Assembly (NCBI RefSeq): GCF_020740795.1
Contig: NC_067295.1
Location: 1,364,501 to 1,428,500, forward strand
Source: Apus apus
Lineage: Eukaryota > Chordata > Aves > Apodiformes > Apodidae
Direction of reading: 5' to 3'
DNA length: 64,000 bases
Shown here: piece after piece, positions 33,791 to 47,234 of the stretch
Numbering within the stretch: the first letter of the stretch is position 1
Layout of the letters: the number at the start of each line of letters is the position of its first letter
Program-made: the position numbers and the translations under genes
The notes under the pieces: model-generated
The model's input: only the letters and a program-made list of their open reading frames with translations
Database searches by the model: none
Told to the model about the DNA's origin: nothing

Positions 33791-36700
33791 CTCCCGCACC
33801 CGCGGCAGGTGCGCGGCCCCGCGGGAGCAGCGCGGGCGCTCCCCGATCGCAGCCGGGTACGGGCAACACGGAGAGCCAGGAGCTGGCCCGGCCCTCAGGA
33901 CACCGGGGGGACACCCGGGGGTGGGAATTGGGGGCCCATGACAGGTTGTCAACCTGGCTTTTCCCCTCGGACACCCCGGGAACAGCCCCGGGACTGCTGC
34001 AGCTCGGCAGGGACAGCTCTGCCCGCGTCTCCCGGCCGCTGTCACCAGAGCAGCGCTCCGCACAGCTTGGGAACAGGCAAAGCAGCGCGCACGGAGATAC
34101 CTTATCTCCTGCTCTCTACAGCTTCCCTCCCCTTATCTCCAGCCTGGGGCAGTTCCCTTGGGCAGCGTCAGCGTGGAGGTGTGGACAGCCCGGCTGGATG
34201 AGATGGATGGTACCTCTGCAGACCCCAGCTCAGCACCCCATCCCGCAGCCCTGGGCTCCCCACAGGGACATCTGGGACCATCACAGGGACCATCCAGCGC
34301 ACCCAGCTCTGCCCAGGGGTTTTCCATCCCCAGCCACCACCACTGCCAAAAGGGGCCACCCTTCAGAGAGGGACTCAGGCCTGGTACCAGCCTTCTGCAT
34401 CCCAGTTGGGCAAGGAACAGCTTCTGAGCAGAGCTGACGATGAAGGAAATTCCTTGGGGAGTTTTCTTCCTCCTGGTGCAGGCAGGGGCCCTGCAGCCAT
34501 TGTATGTGCCCTGGCCAGCCCCCCTGTGAGCTCACACCGGCTCCCCCGGGGCTGCCAGTTCCTGTCCCTGGCCCCAGCGTGCAAGGCTGCCTCGGTGGAT
34601 GCTGCTGGTCCCCTGGGAGAGGCCAGGGAGCCGGGAAGGAAAGGGACCCACCCTGGGCTCAGACAGTGTAGGGGTGGGACATTTTCCTGCCAGCCGCAGC
34701 CCCTGCGACTTGCCTGCCTCTTGGACTGGAATAAAACACATCCGTTGGCGTGGGGCAGGCTGGGTGCCAGTGTTCTCCCTCCAGGAAAGACTGGCCTTGT
34801 CACCAGCCCGGCTCCAGCTGGCACTGCTGAACCTGCAGAACTCCCCGGTGGCACCTCGGGGATGGACCTGGACCACGAGCAGGACCCAGGTCCAAACCCT
34901 GCATGTGCTGCTTGAGGAGCCAGAGCCTGGGAGTGGCCCCATCCCCGGGCTGCCCGAGCCTGGAGCAGCTGGACAGGCTTGAGCGCAGAGCTCCTGTCCC
35001 TTCCCGGGCCCGTGGGCTGGGTTGGGGCCGTGCAGACGGTGAGGCACCCTTGGGAGATGCTCCTCACTCTGCAAGGGTGCAGGGACAAGGGCAGGGTGGC
35101 CGGGCTTGTCCTCACCCGTGTTGCAGCTTCCCAGCCCCTCACATCGGCACGGCCACAAGATGGCACATGGCAAAGCCACTCGGGTGTCGCTGCACCGCTC
35201 CCTGCCCACCACCCCGCAGCCTCGGGAACCGGGTGGGACGTGCTGGGAGGGAAGAGGTGACATGTTCCACACTCACTCGGGGATTCCTGAGCCCCCCACG
35301 TCTCCCAAAATGGAATAGTCCTCCTGACAAGAATTCCTGGGGGTGCATTTTGTATTGGAGCACCCAGGGTGGCCAGAACAGGGCTATCTGTAGTCCAGGT
35401 TGTGGGGTCCCCTTAGTCCAGGCATACAACCCCCCAGAGTGAGGGGACAGGGGGCAGCTCATGAGGATTATGGAGTTTCCCCCAGGATCAGTCTTTTAGA
35501 AGGGATTAGATTAACATCCCTCAGGGATGGCTGGGTCCTCCCCTGAGCAGGAGGGGTAATTAAGCACCTCTGGAAGATTTCTTCCATTTTATTTGGTTTA
35601 TTGAGACCTGCAGAAGGCCCAGAGCACTCCTGAGAGCTGGGAGCACAGAGAAAATCATTATACAGCCCCAGCGGGGAATAAGCTCACGCTCCTCAACAGC
35701 AGCAGGGAAAATTATTTTACCAGGTGAGAAATGAAGGGCTGTGGTCAACTGAGTGGCCCCTGGGTTTGGCCCCAGCAATTGGCACGTCCAACCATTCTGT
35801 TCTGACAGAGGGAAGCTCTTACTTGAGTCATGTCTCTCGTTGCACCAGCCTTTATCCCCATCCCTGTGCATGCTCCTGAGCAGAGCTGACCTTTTTGGGC
35901 TCCACTTCATCACTCACCTCCACCGAGAGCAGCCGTCTGGCTCAGTGGCCCCTCCACAGGCTTCCTGGCACCCGGGCAGCTCCAGCCCTTTGCAAGCACA
36001 GCTGCCTAATGGGTTGCTGGCAATCCTGTCTTATTTGGCCCAGCCCAGCTCCCTAGCACAGAGCAGGAATGGGAAAATCAGATGGGGAGAAGAGAGAGGG
36101 GACATGGAGGAGAAACTGGTTGGGAATAAACTGGGAGAGAACGATCTCCCACATGTTACAGCACCCGAAATCCTCCCCAAGATGCAGCAAGGGGTGATGC
36201 AGCCCCCCAGGCTAGGTGTGTGCCCACCTGCCCCAGCAAGCACTGCCAGGGGGTTTCCCTTCAGACCTGACCTAAAGGACACAATCCCAACACAGCCCCC
36301 ACTGTCCCCACTCTACAACTGGCCGCAGGGCTTGGCAGGAGCAAGAGGCAGCTCATGCAAGAGGGGTGGAAGCAGCTCTTTTTGCCTGATTTCCTGGAAA
36401 ATCCATCAGCGCTGGCGGGTGTGAGCTCAGCAGTTCCCAGGAGACAGACTCTGTTTTGCCTAGAGCTCAGATCCCACTACTCCAGCACCTTCACCTGCCC
36501 AGCCCTGAGGCTCCTCCTTGTTTTAATGGGGAATAACATGTCTTTTCATCAGTGGAGACATACAGAAAATTAAGCTTTAAGCAGGCAAACGAGCAGCCAG
36601 AGCAGTGAGGACTCGCAGATCCCAGGCCAGGAAAGATTCTAACTTTGTCATCTTAATTGACACTTAGCCTGGCAGTAACTCCCTGATGGGCAGTAAAACA

Positions 36701-38339
36701 GATTTACAGTAAAGCTGCAAGAGAAACTGTGTCAAGGAGTTAAATCATGTAAGAAAAATCTGGGAGTGACCCAGCTGCTGCAGTGCCTGCCCCGCGAGGG
36801 GCTGTACCAGGCTTTGCTTTAAAAACACTGAAACACAGCACAATGAAGCCAAAGTTTCCTTTGATCAGTTGTCATTTTAATGAGGGCAGGTTCCTAGGAA
36901 GCAAACGGTGCATGTTTGTATCGTATTGCAAACAAGCTAGTACAGAAATCTAAAAAAAAAATAATAAATAAACAAAAATAAATATCTTCCCTGTTTGTTC
37001 TCCCCGAGTTTGTAGCACTGGGTTGACCTGAAAACAAGATGGATTCACCACTGCGCCTGGACAGCGGCCACGAAAAAAAATCACATTTTTTGGAATGCAA
37101 TTGTCTGTGTGGTTCCCGAGAGGTCAGAGTACCCGGAGATCCCCCGCTGAGGCTCCTCCTGCAGCCGGGGTGACGAGTTTCCACCCGGGGCAGCCGAGAC
37201 CCCCGCGGCGCGGGGAGCATCTCCGTCCCTGCCGGGCCCGCTCAGCGCATCAGAGCCGCGTCTGCCGGCGGGAGAAGCTGAACGGAGAAGAGGAACCGGG
37301 TTATTTCGGAGCCTGAGCGCCTGGCTGCGCAGCCGAGGCCCCCACACACACTTCGCTCCCCACGTGGGACCCCATTTCACCCCGTTCAGCCCTTCAATCA
37401 CGGCTGCATTCGTGGTACTTGTGAAATATTCCCCTCCGTGGGCTCAGCCCCGGTGGGCGGTGCCTGCAGACTCTCCCCTCCTGCCCTCGCACACGGATTA
37501 ACCCCACGCAGACACCCGAATTCCGGGCTTGGATCTGCCTGCGTGGAAAGTTGGCTGTGAAATCAGAGGGATGCACCACGGGAGGCAGGTGGGGAGCCCC
37601 AGCCGGGGCACCGGGGCTGCTGTGCCCGCACCCGGCCGGGCTGCGGGAGCGGCCGGGGCAGCGCGGACAGCACCGGCTGAGCTGACCCCTCCGGGCAATC
37701 CCGGAAAGATCCTGATCCCAGATTCCCTTCAAAAAGGGAAGGGGGAGAGCAATGCAGCGTCAGTTTCAGGGGCTGATCCAACAGCCAAAAGCCCCCGTGG
37801 GTGTCAGCTGGATGTTGGCTCCAGCTTGACATAAGAGGAAAGAAATTCCAAGCCTGGATGCAGCCCGCGCCGGCCCCAGGCAGCCGGGCCGAGCCCCGCG
37901 CTGGCCGGGAAAGGGATCCCGTGAGGGGCCAAGCCGGGAGCCCCTCGGCACCACCGACCCCATGGGCACCGGGAGGGGGTCACGGGGACCACCCGCCTCC
38001 TTTTGCTGCCCTAAAGCCAAAGGGCAGCTCCGCCAAACGCGCCCTACGGGAGGAGGAACAACTGCCCCCTGCGCTGTCCTGCTCGGCTGGGCGCGACAAA
38101 CCTTGCGGTGCGAGTTCGAAAAGGTGCAAGAGACTCAACTCTGGTTGAGTGAACCCCCCCTTGTGGCTTCCTGCACCCCCGGTTACCTGGTGAGCCCCCC
38201 GAGCGCCCCGGGTGCCGCAGCAAGGCTCCAGAGCCCCTCAAGCATCCCGGGGCGCTGCGGAGGGACCGTGCCCCCCAGCCCCGGTGACAACCCCCGGGCT
38301 CCACCGCCTCCCTGCCCGCCCGTCGGTGTCCCCGGTTAC

Positions 38340-38726
38340 CTGAGCTGCGCGGGGCCCGGGGGGGGCCGGGCGGGGGCCGCCCCAGCCCCGCCGGAGCAGA
38401 CGCTGCAGGAGGCGGCCGGGGTCGGGCGGCGGTGGGGTGATCTCCCCGGCTCGGGGCTGGCTCGGGAGGGTCTCCCCGGCCCGCGGGCGGTCCGGGGGCG
38501 GTGATGGGGCTCCCGCGGGCCGGGGAGGGGGCTCGGCCGGCAGCTCCCGGCGCCAGAGGTAGGGGGAGCGGCGGACCCCCATGAGCAGCCCCGAGGCGCG
38601 GCCCACTGTGTGGTACCGGGGGCTGGCGACGTGCTTGTACCAGGCGCCCGCCGGTGCCGCCGGCAGCATCAGTCCCAGCAGCACCAGGGCCCCCCAGGTG
38701 CCCCCCGACAGCTGCCCCCTCCCCAT
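38340..38726 (-). CDS. NPW: NPW, prepro-neuropeptide W, coding exon 1
   Basis: This exon encodes 129 residues. Residues 1-28 are a signal peptide (hydrophobic [10 protein letters not shown] core, cleavage after PAGA). Residues 29-58 are NPW-30, starting [18 protein letters not shown] and ending SPYLW; Arg-Arg at 52-53 would release NPW-23 (29-51) and Arg-Arg at 59-60 would release NPW-30. The peptide is nearly identical to human NPW and is secreted to act on NPBWR1/2 receptors in feeding, stress and pain circuits (family knowledge). The rest is Pro/Arg-rich prohormone. A donor CTCAG|GTAACC follows; if it is not used, the frame runs on 33 codons to a TGA at 38238-38240, giving 162 residues, close to the 165 I recall for human. 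No exon 2 was recognised. NPB is excluded by the [10 protein letters not shown] start. Confidence 0.9.
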
Positions 38727-38808
38727 CGCGCCGGGCAGGGTGCGGACAGGGGTGCACCCCGGCCCCGGGAGCCCCGGTGAAGGCTGCCCTGCGCCCGCGC
38801 CCCGCCGG

Positions 38809-38814
38809 TTTATA
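38809..38814 (-). promoter_or_regulatory. NPW: NPW TATA box
   Basis: Minus-strand TATAAA in the context GCGGTATAAACCGGCGG, 83 bases upstream of the NPW ATG. A start about 30 bases downstream gives a 5' UTR of roughly 50 bases. This is a focused promoter, unlike the CpG-type promoter of ZNF598. Confidence 0.7.
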
Positions 38815-38937
38815 CCGCCCGCCGTCGGGAGGGGCCCCCGCGGCTCCGCCCCGGCAGCCCCCGGCCCCCCGCACCTCCTATCCGCCGCTTCCAGCGTCCT
38901 CCCCGCTCTCCTCCCGCGACGCCGGCATCCTCCCCAT

Positions 38938-39050
38938 GGCCCCGAGCATCTCCCCCATCCTTGAGCATCCCCTTTGCTGCCCTGAGCATCTCCCCGCAGC
39001 CCTGAGCATCCTTGAGCATCCTTGAGCATCCCCCTGCAGCCCGGAGCACC
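38938..39050 (+). repeat. Tandem CTTGAGCATC / CTGAGCATC repeat
   Basis: GAGCATC recurs seven times, including three consecutive CTTGAGCATCC-like 11-base units near 39009-39035. It lies about 120-240 bases upstream of the NPW TATA box. Confidence 0.75.
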
Positions 39051-39605
39051 TTCTGTTTCCCTGCAGCAATGCACCAACTTTGGGCTCAACCTTGCCACCC
39101 AGGAGTGGAAGATTTCTTCATTCCTAGAGATACACCTCGAGTTGTCTGTGTATTTTTGGCAGAACTTGAAGAACTTGTCAGGTTGATAAACTCTGCGGGG
39201 ACTGAGCTGAACTCCTTCCTCCCAGTGCATGGAATGATCCTGCTCTCAGCTGCCTGGTGTCTCTGCAAGGCACTGAGATCCTCCAGGCTGACTCAGCCAA
39301 GCTCTGGATCTCGAGCAGAGAGCATGGTGCCTCTCCCAAGTATCTGAAAATATCTTTCAAAGGAAACAGCTGACAAGCATTTTTGCCTTCTATTTATACT
39401 CTAAGCAGCTAAAGCACAATTTTAGGCTTCTCATTCTCCTCGCAGAAGCCCACGCTCCCACAAACCCCACAGGGACACATGGCACCATGCTGCTCTGAGG
39501 GGGTCTTCGTGCCAGGAACTCCCCCAGAGGAACAAAATCCTGGTTCTTCATGGTAGATGGAAAGCTTTTGAATACATCCTGGTTCCTATGGAAGTTTTCT
39601 ACAAA

Positions 39606-39898
39606 ATTATAGACTGGTTTGGGTTGGAAGGGACCTTAAAGATCACTAGGTTCCAACCCCCCTGCAGGGGCAGGGACACCTCCCACCAGACCAGGTTGCT
39701 CCAAGCCCCATCCAACCTGGGCTTGAACATTCCAGGGATGGGGCAGCCACAGCTTCTCTGGGCAACCTGGGCCAGCACCTTCCCACCCTCATGCTGAAGA
39801 AATTACTAGTGATGTCTAACCTAAATCTCCCCCTTTTCAGTTTAAAACCATTACCCCTTGTCTTATCACTGCCCTCTCTGGTGAAGAGTTTCCTACAT
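39606..39898 (-). repeat. CR1 LINE 3'-end fragment, antisense
   Basis: Starts TAGACTGGTTTGGGTTGGAA and continues through CR1 blocks up to ACCATTACCCCTTGTCTTAT. More diverged than the 20.8-kb copy. Confidence 0.88.
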
Positions 39899-42800
39899 AT
39901 TCCCATGGGATTAAGATTTCAGCCTCTTGGGTCACTTCTGTAAGCTCCAGGTGCTTGGGTTCACCCGAGCAGAGTCCAGCTGCTCTCCAGCCCTTTTAAA
40001 ACTCCCACTTTTACATTTTCACTTAATAGACACAATTATTAGCTCCAGCACCACGTTTACCAACTACATGGACACTGAGCCAAGACTTTGCTCCACTGCC
40101 CCGGTGCTTGGACAAACCCTTAGTGTTGTCCTTCCACATTTGCAGAGGTGAAGGGCAATGGGATCTAATCACATGGCTCTGATTTAAGGTCTTTTTCTTT
40201 TATTTTGGAACAAAAATAATCTTTTTGTCACTCTGCTATTGGAAGGGTCCCAGTTGCCAAGGAGGAGGCTGCAGATGCTGCAGCTCCCCATCCTGCTGGA
40301 CACTGAGGTTCTCTGGGATGTATCTCCCTCTTCTCCACTGGACCAGCCATCACCACAGCACTAAGCTGAGGTAGTGGAGCACAAACTGGGGGTTCAGGCT
40401 GAAAAACTGGGGGTTGAGGGGAGTGAGCAGCCAGAGGCAGCACGTCCCAAAGCCCTGCAGCAAACCCAGCCGAGCCCTCCCACAGCCCTGGCTCCCTCCC
40501 CCATTTAATGCCTGTTGTGCTCTTGCCTCCCACCACACACATTACTGAACCCAGGCAGGATTTGTGGCTTTTGAGAATGATCTAAATGAATTTGATGTCC
40601 CAGAAAGAGGCACTTGAAAAATAAACCGGTGTGGTTTAATGATAGCATTTTCCACATTTTTATTATAATGACTCTGGTGTTTATTGGGAGGTTAGAAACC
40701 CAGCCGAGCACGAAAACAAAGCAATTGCAGAGGCCAGCCCTGTGGTGGGGGCTCTGCACACCCCGCCATTAACACTCGTTCTAGACATGACACTTCTTAC
40801 CCACTTGGTCTCTCCAGCATCTCTCTGTGGGAGTATGATGAGAGGATGGTAGCAACACCATTTTGCAGGAGGAGCCTCAGGCAGTCTGCCCCCTCCTCTG
40901 GCCCTGCAGCACCCTGCAAACACACACGGGCTCTTCATGGGGAGCATCCTGGGGTGTGGGCTGGGAAACTGAGGGCCCAGGGAGTCCAAGTGAGTCAAGG
41001 ACCTCACAAGCGAATGGCAGGTCCAGCCAAAACACAGTCTCCTGCACTGAGGTCCTTCACCTGGAGACTCTGCCCAGCTCTGCCTTCCTACACAGGGTGC
41101 AGGTTTGCCTCGGAGGGACGGGCACAGCACAGACAAAAGAGGCTGCCTGGGGGTGAAACCAGCTGGAGGCATAAGAAATGGCACAGGAGCTGAGATCTGA
41201 GGCTGCAGCATGAAGGGGCTTTGCTGCCCATCCCCTACCACCCCCAGCTGGTGCAGAGCCTGGTGCTGCTGCACGTTGTCTTTCAGATAAGGTTCAAAGC
41301 TGAGCATGAGTTACCTGGCACTGAAGATCCCATCTGAAAGGTGAAGGGGAGAAATCCCCTGCCTGGCTGCCCCGGAGGTCTGGGCCCTGCCACTCACCTC
41401 TGCCAAGTTCCTGCCATTCACCCTCCAACCCCTTTCCCGGATCCACATCCCTGCTGCCTCTTGCATCACTTCAACCCAGAGTGAGCAACGTCTTAATGGC
41501 AAGAAAAAAATATCCCCACACATGTGGCTCAGCAAACCCTGCTGCTTCCCAACACCCAACCCACCACTGAGCTCTTCCCCTGGATGGAAATGAGTGTATC
41601 TTCCTCAGAAGCAGGGATCAACCTCTTCAGGAGCAGGACCCAAGCAGGCTGGGTCCTCTGGGGACTGCAGTGACAGCCCCCCAGGCAGATACTCCCAGGA
41701 ATAACAAATTTTGCCATTTTCTTGCATGTATAGTGTGTCCTGGGGTAATACATTCAGATTACAGAGCGACTCCTTTCACCAGTGATTCAGAACAAGCTGG
41801 TTAAATGCTATTTCTTTGTTCCTCTGAAATAAAGGAGCTGTAGCTGATACAAACAAATTACAATTTCAAACTGTGAGGCAAGACACACCTCAGCTCCACG
41901 CTCAAGCTGCTGCATATTTTGGTGGCTCTGAAGAGAAAGAGGAAACAATAAGTGGTTTTGCCTAATGTTGCAACCCTTCTCATTAAAAGTGCACTTAATT
42001 AACTCATTTACTCCCAAAATTCTACTAATTCCTCACTATTTTTAGGCTCATGTATTATTTGAAGAGGTTTTTTTCCAGGGTCCAGTCACATGGAAGTTAA
42101 ACAGCAAGGACTCAAGTCTCCAAAGGATAATAAACTATCTCAAATTACTTTGCTAATGGAACAAAGAGTACTGTAAATGTCACACACGACCTAACAAGAG
42201 TGGCAGAAACCTTTACATGAAACAATGGATCCATTAGCACTCAGTTAAAAAAACCAGAACACACAGACTCAGGATACTTTTGCACAGTTCCATGGAGCTC
42301 GGAGCCAAATGAACTGGTTTGGTCACTATGTTCTGCAGCTGAGCTCCCAGCCTGCTCACTGCTCACCAGGAATCTCAGGGCATCGATTATTTAGGATTTT
42401 AAAGCCCTTTATAGACCCTGATGAAGCCCCACAGCACTGCCCTGAGTCAGTGGAATTATTTCTGCTTAAAGTTGATGTACAGGGAGGGAATAACTGAATC
42501 ACCGGCTGGAGACCACGCCTGACCCAAGGTGCAGAGCCAGATCCTCTGCACGACCCACCAAACTCCATTAATTGGTGGAGTTTATTGAAGTTATCCATCA
42601 TCTGATGGGCTATGGGCAGGATCCTTCATTCTGACGTGACTCATCACCTTGAGAACCCAACTCTGGTGGGGCTGCCCGGGCTCATCGCACTGCCCAGCCA
42701 TCCTGCCCCTCTGCTGCCTGTTTTGCCTCCAAAAGTTGCAGTTGTTAAGAGAGTCACTAAACATCCCAAGGGTGGAAGCACCATCATCCTAGAGCGACTT

Positions 42801-44736
42801 GGACATGATGTGCAACCATCAGAGTCAGGATGGCAAAATCATGGGGATGTGGCATGAGAGAACGGCCTTAGAACAGCAGTGAGGAAGCAGACAAGACAAA
42901 CATCTGAAATGCAGGTAGAAGAGCAGGGAAAAAAGATGCCATCAGAGGCTGCCTCTCATGGCAGCAGATTCCTCAGCCCCCTCCAGCCCGTGATTCAGTC
43001 TTTCTCCTGGAAGTAATTTACTATAACAAAGAGGAGTTAATACCCTGATGTGAGAAGGATGGAGTACATTTGGCTCTGATCTGATGTTTACTGTAAGGAA
43101 AAAAGAGTTGTGAGATTAATCTTTTCTTTGACAGCTCTGAGACCTCTTCACCCAACCCCTAAGTGCTCTCCTATTTTCTTGAAATTTAATTAGTACACAC
43201 AATTATACACACGTGAGATAATTGGAGTAGAGAGCTCCAAGACATGTAGATGCCAACAAAATTTGTTTTCAAGCAGATCTGCACAGGTGGAGTATGTATT
43301 GTTTGGCATGAACACTGGGTTAAGAGTTGCACTTGCAAACCCCTCTGAGGTACCCAAAGGAGGCAGATGAGCAGCCCTGCAACCACAGCACCACAACCAG
43401 CACTGAACATGTTACAACGGTGTTGCAAGGAGCACAATGCTACAAAAATCAGCCCAACATCCCACACTGACCACGTGCAATCCTCACTGCTCCTTCTGCA
43501 GTCCCTGTCAGTGGGAGATGGACCCTTCCTAAAATGTAGAAACAAAAAAAAATAAACACATTAATCAGAGTGAAGTGGCCAGGGTGACAGGGCACCAAGT
43601 GGGGAGAGACAAGCTGCCAGCTGCATTCCTGAAGTATCCCTTATTGCTGCCTGCCCTCCCCAGCTTGCTGAGCCTTAGGATTGCTGAGTATAGATGTGGG
43701 GATGAAAACACACCTTGTGGTTGGAAGAGCACCCCCTGCCCAGCAGCTGTTTGCCCAGCCGGGCACTGGGCTGGACTGGATCAAGCCTGGCTGAGGTTTG
43801 GTCACAGCTCAGCTCCACGGATGCTCCCCAGGCCCCAGCCCTGCCCCATGGCCCCTCTGCTGTGCCCACCAGGAGCTCTGCTCCCCGAGGCAGGAACAGT
43901 GAGGCAGCTCTTGTCTCTGCCCACTGACGTGAGCTCCCGTAATGGTACTTGAACATCGAGCTCTCTCCAGGTTCTCATCCTGTTCTGGGAATTCACACGT
44001 TGGCGCTTCCCCCTGAAAGCCTCACGCTGCTCCTTTCCCCCCCAGCTCCTCTCAGTTCCCATCTAGCTACTATATTTTCTGTTAGCTGCACTTACCCTGC
44101 TCTCCTCCTCCAACAAGCTGCTGCTAAAGAAAACCCTTATCACCAGACTCAGGTTTCTGGATGCCTTAAAATACAGCTCTGCTTCCCAGCATCCGTCTGT
44201 CTTTAGACCTTCAGGATCCTGCCCCTCTCTGTTCACCCTCCCCCTCTTAAGGAATCGCTGCTTTGCAGACAGGCTTGTGTGACCAAACCACCTTTTTTCA
44301 CAAAGAAAGAGCTGGGAGGAAAATCCCCTCATGAAATCTGATGTTGTGCATCGTGCCAAGCGCCAGGTCAGGGGGCTGAGGTGTGTGTGTCTCTCTGCAG
44401 CTGGACTTTGAAACAGAAAAACATGGTTTAGGTAAAAACACAAATGTGAATGACTAGTGTGACTTCTAATCACAGGCTGGGATGTTTCTTAGATGCAGGA
44501 AAAGAATGGGGGCTGTGGGTGTGTTTGATCCCAAACCTTGCGGGGTGAAAGCCCTGCCCCCTGCCCAGTCTGAAATGGCACAAACTGGTTTGACTGCACC
44601 CAGTGAGAGGGTGGGAGGGAGGTGTCCGAGGGTGTGCCTGGGGTAACCAGCACTGATCTTACCAAAACACCATCTCCAACCTTAGACAAATGAAGTCTGG
44701 TCTCTCAAGGTTCTGGACGGTCTGACTCTGGATGAT

Positions 44737-45077
44737 GAGAGGGGATCTAATTAATGTGTACAAATCTATGAGGGCTGGGTGTCAAGAAGGAGGGGACAAC
44801 ATCTTTTCATTTGTGCCCTGTGACAGGACAAGGGGCAATGGATTCAAACTTGAGCACAGCAAGTTCCACATCAACATGAGGCAGAACTTCTCTACTGAGA
44901 GGGTGAAAGAGCACTGAACAGGCTGCCCAAAGACACTGCGGAGTCTCTCTCTTTGGAGACTTTCAAGACCTGTCTGGATGTGACCTGCTATAGATTTGGT
45001 CCTGCTCTGGCAGGGGGGTTGGACTCAATGACCTCCAGAGGTCCCTTCCAAACCCAACCATTCTGTGATTCTGTGAT
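44737..45077 (+). repeat. CR1-type LINE 3' end, distinct subfamily
   Basis: Contains GAGGGGATCTAATTAATG, GACAGGACAAGGGGCAATGG and the double tail TTCTGTGATTCTGTGAT. It differs from the GATTCTATGA-tailed copies and is probably older. Confidence 0.85.
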
Positions 45078-46227
45078 GGTCAGGGCTGCAAATTTAAACC
45101 TGCCCTCAAAGGAGGTACCTGTGTGAGGCCACAGCTGGGAAGAGAGGGTTATTAAAGAAAAAGAATAATAAGAAGCCCTGAGAAAATTACCACTTTTAAC
45201 AGGAACTTTGTCAAATGAAAGTAAATTTCACTATTATGGACTGAGTATCTTGTCTGCAAATGAGCTGCATCCACCTCAAGCTGTGAAGATGAAACCCATC
45301 CCAGGCATACCCTTTCGCTCTACACTTCAACAGCATCTTAGTGCTGAACTATAAATATTTGATCTGTTGCTCTTCTGCGTAAAATGGATTTGTTGTGCTC
45401 ATCTGCAGAGTTATCAATTATTTCCAATTTATTGCTGGTTAAATGACTTGAAAAGAGCCTTTTTCTTCTGATGATATTTAGCGAGTAAAGATGGAAATGA
45501 ACTCTCTGGCACCCATATTGACCTTTTGTCCTGGGAAGAAAACAGCCCCTGCCTGACAAACACGGGACGAGGAACCAAGGAGATATTTACAGTACAAGCT
45601 GCAGCCCCGTTAATTATATATGACAACATCTCTTTCTGGTCTGGGGTCACACTTGGCACTCAGATCCAGCCTCCATTTGCAATCACTGGAGAAATCAACC
45701 AGCATCCTGCAGCCAGCAGCAGAGGATGATTCAATCCACTGGAAGAGGAGGAGAAAAACCTCTTTGCATCCACGACTCCAAACCCCTGACTCACAGCCAG
45801 GGGCAGGACGGGTTTCCTGAACGCTGATGAGTTGAAAAGAGGAGAAAAGTTTGGACATTGGGGGTTTTTTTGGTGTGTTTTTTTTTTTTTTTCTTAGCAA
45901 TTCCTCGTTCTGTGGGTGGGAGGTGAGGAGCTGCAGGGAGCAGGAGTCTCGGGTGAGATGGCACCAAGATGCCACCCAGGGGGGTGTATTGGCAGTTTAC
46001 ACCTGGGGCAGCTGTGGCACACAGCTGGAAGAGCCATGCCACAGCTGCATTGGCAGGACAGGGCAGAGCTGCTGGGAGCTGCTCTCTGGTGTCCCATGGA
46101 GGGAGACGAGGGGCAGGAGTCAGGGAAACCTGAGCTTTGCTGAGGAGAGGGCTGGATTGGCCTCCCAGCCACATGGGAAGGACTGAAAACCTCCTGTGTT
46201 CCCTGTTCCAAACAAACCTTCTGGGTC

Positions 46228-46640
46228 TCTGCTCTGGAGACAGGCCGGGAGAGTTGGGGTCTTCAGCCTGGAGAAGAGAAGGCTCCAGGGAGACCTTAGA
46301 GCAGCTTCCAGTGCTTGAAGGGGCTCCAGGAAAGCTGGGGAGGAATTTGGGATAAGGGCAGGGAGGGATGGGATGAAGGGGAGCGATTTCAAGCTGAAAG
46401 ATGGGAGATTCAGATGAGATATTAGGAAGAAATTCTTTGCTGTGAGGGTGGTGAGACCCTGGCCCAGGCTGCCCAGGGAAGCTGTGGTTGCCCCATCCCT
46501 GGCAGTGTTGAAGGGCAGGTTGGATGGGGCTTGGAGCAGCCTGGGCTGGTGGGAGGTGTCCCTGCCCATGCAGGGGGTTGGAGCAAGTTAATCTCTAAGG
46601 TTAATTCCAACCCAAACCATTCCATGATGCTTTGATTCTA
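46228..46640 (+). repeat. CR1 LINE, 5'-truncated, sense
   Basis: Near copy of the 5617-6035 element over about 410 bp, ending TCCATGATGCTTTGATTCT. Confidence 0.9.
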
Positions 46641-47220
46641 GTTTAAAACAGGACTGGGTGAGCGTGAGAAACCTGCCTGGGAGCAGCTCCCCCTGCAGCT
46701 TCCTGGGGCTCCCTCCAGACACTCATTAGAGGAAATCTTATCCAAGAAAACGCCTCAGCTGATGAGCTGCCAGCACCACCGCTGCAGCACCCTGGAGAAG
46801 AGCCAGCAATGCTTCCTTCCATCGGGAATATCACACAGGCTGCGGGTGGGAAAACCACCCTGGCACCAACAGGACTTGCAGGATCAGGTCCTGGATGCTC
46901 CTGGACCTGCAGGCACTGATGCCACTGACCAGCTCCTGCACCCATCCCCGGAATCTGCCAGGAACAAACTCTGCCCCTGCCCCCTGGCTGGGTCACCACA
47001 TTCCTTGTGATGAGTAATGTCCCTGTTCAGGCTCCTGATGCCGGGATGTTTGTCACCCTGGCGCTGGGGCACTTGTGTAATTTCACAGCCGAGTGACACT
47101 CAAGACAGCCCATTACTGCCACCAGCCTCCAGCTCATTTCGTGCTAATTGCTCTCCAAAACGGTGTGATGCAGTTTGGACACAAAAACATTTTCAACAGT
47201 ATCATTAATTCGGAGGGGGA

Positions 47221-47234
47221 GGGGGGGGGGGGGG
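47221..47234 (+). repeat. Poly-G run (14 G)
   Basis: Fourteen consecutive G preceded by GGAGGGGGA, inside an otherwise AT-rich stretch. Confidence 0.85.

Larger units (their letters stand above)
29831..38237. other. Intergenic region NHERF2 to NPW
   Basis: About 8.4 kb. NHERF2 (to the left) and NPW (to the right) are both on the minus strand, so this is NPW downstream DNA followed by NHERF2 upstream DNA. Contents seen: a 20-base poly-A at about 30759, a 15-16-bp degenerate repeat at 33.7 kb, an AT-rich block at 36.5-37.1 kb and CpG-rich DNA from 37.13 kb onward. A second NPW exon should lie here but I could not identify it. Confidence 0.6.
37130..38900. promoter_or_regulatory. CpG-rich region around NPW exon 1
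   Basis: Dense CpG from about 38.1 to 38.9 kb over NPW exon 1 and its promoter, with further GC-rich DNA at 37.13-37.3 and 37.5-38.0 kb on the downstream side. Confidence 0.55.

Noticed and set aside
33334-34437. A 367-codon open frame on the plus strand between NHERF2 and NPW
   Set aside because: It starts with GTG, has no ATG until near its end, shows no domain, is Pro/Ser/Gly-rich, and partly consists of a tandem repeat in GC-rich DNA.
37394-37832. Minus-strand frames tested as NPW exon 2
   Set aside because: None resembles the human NPW tail, and no convincing acceptor in the right phase was seen.
38727-39230. N-terminal extension of NPW in the same frame
   Set aside because: Would run through the TATA box and a GAGCATC repeat; the signal peptide starts properly at 38726.
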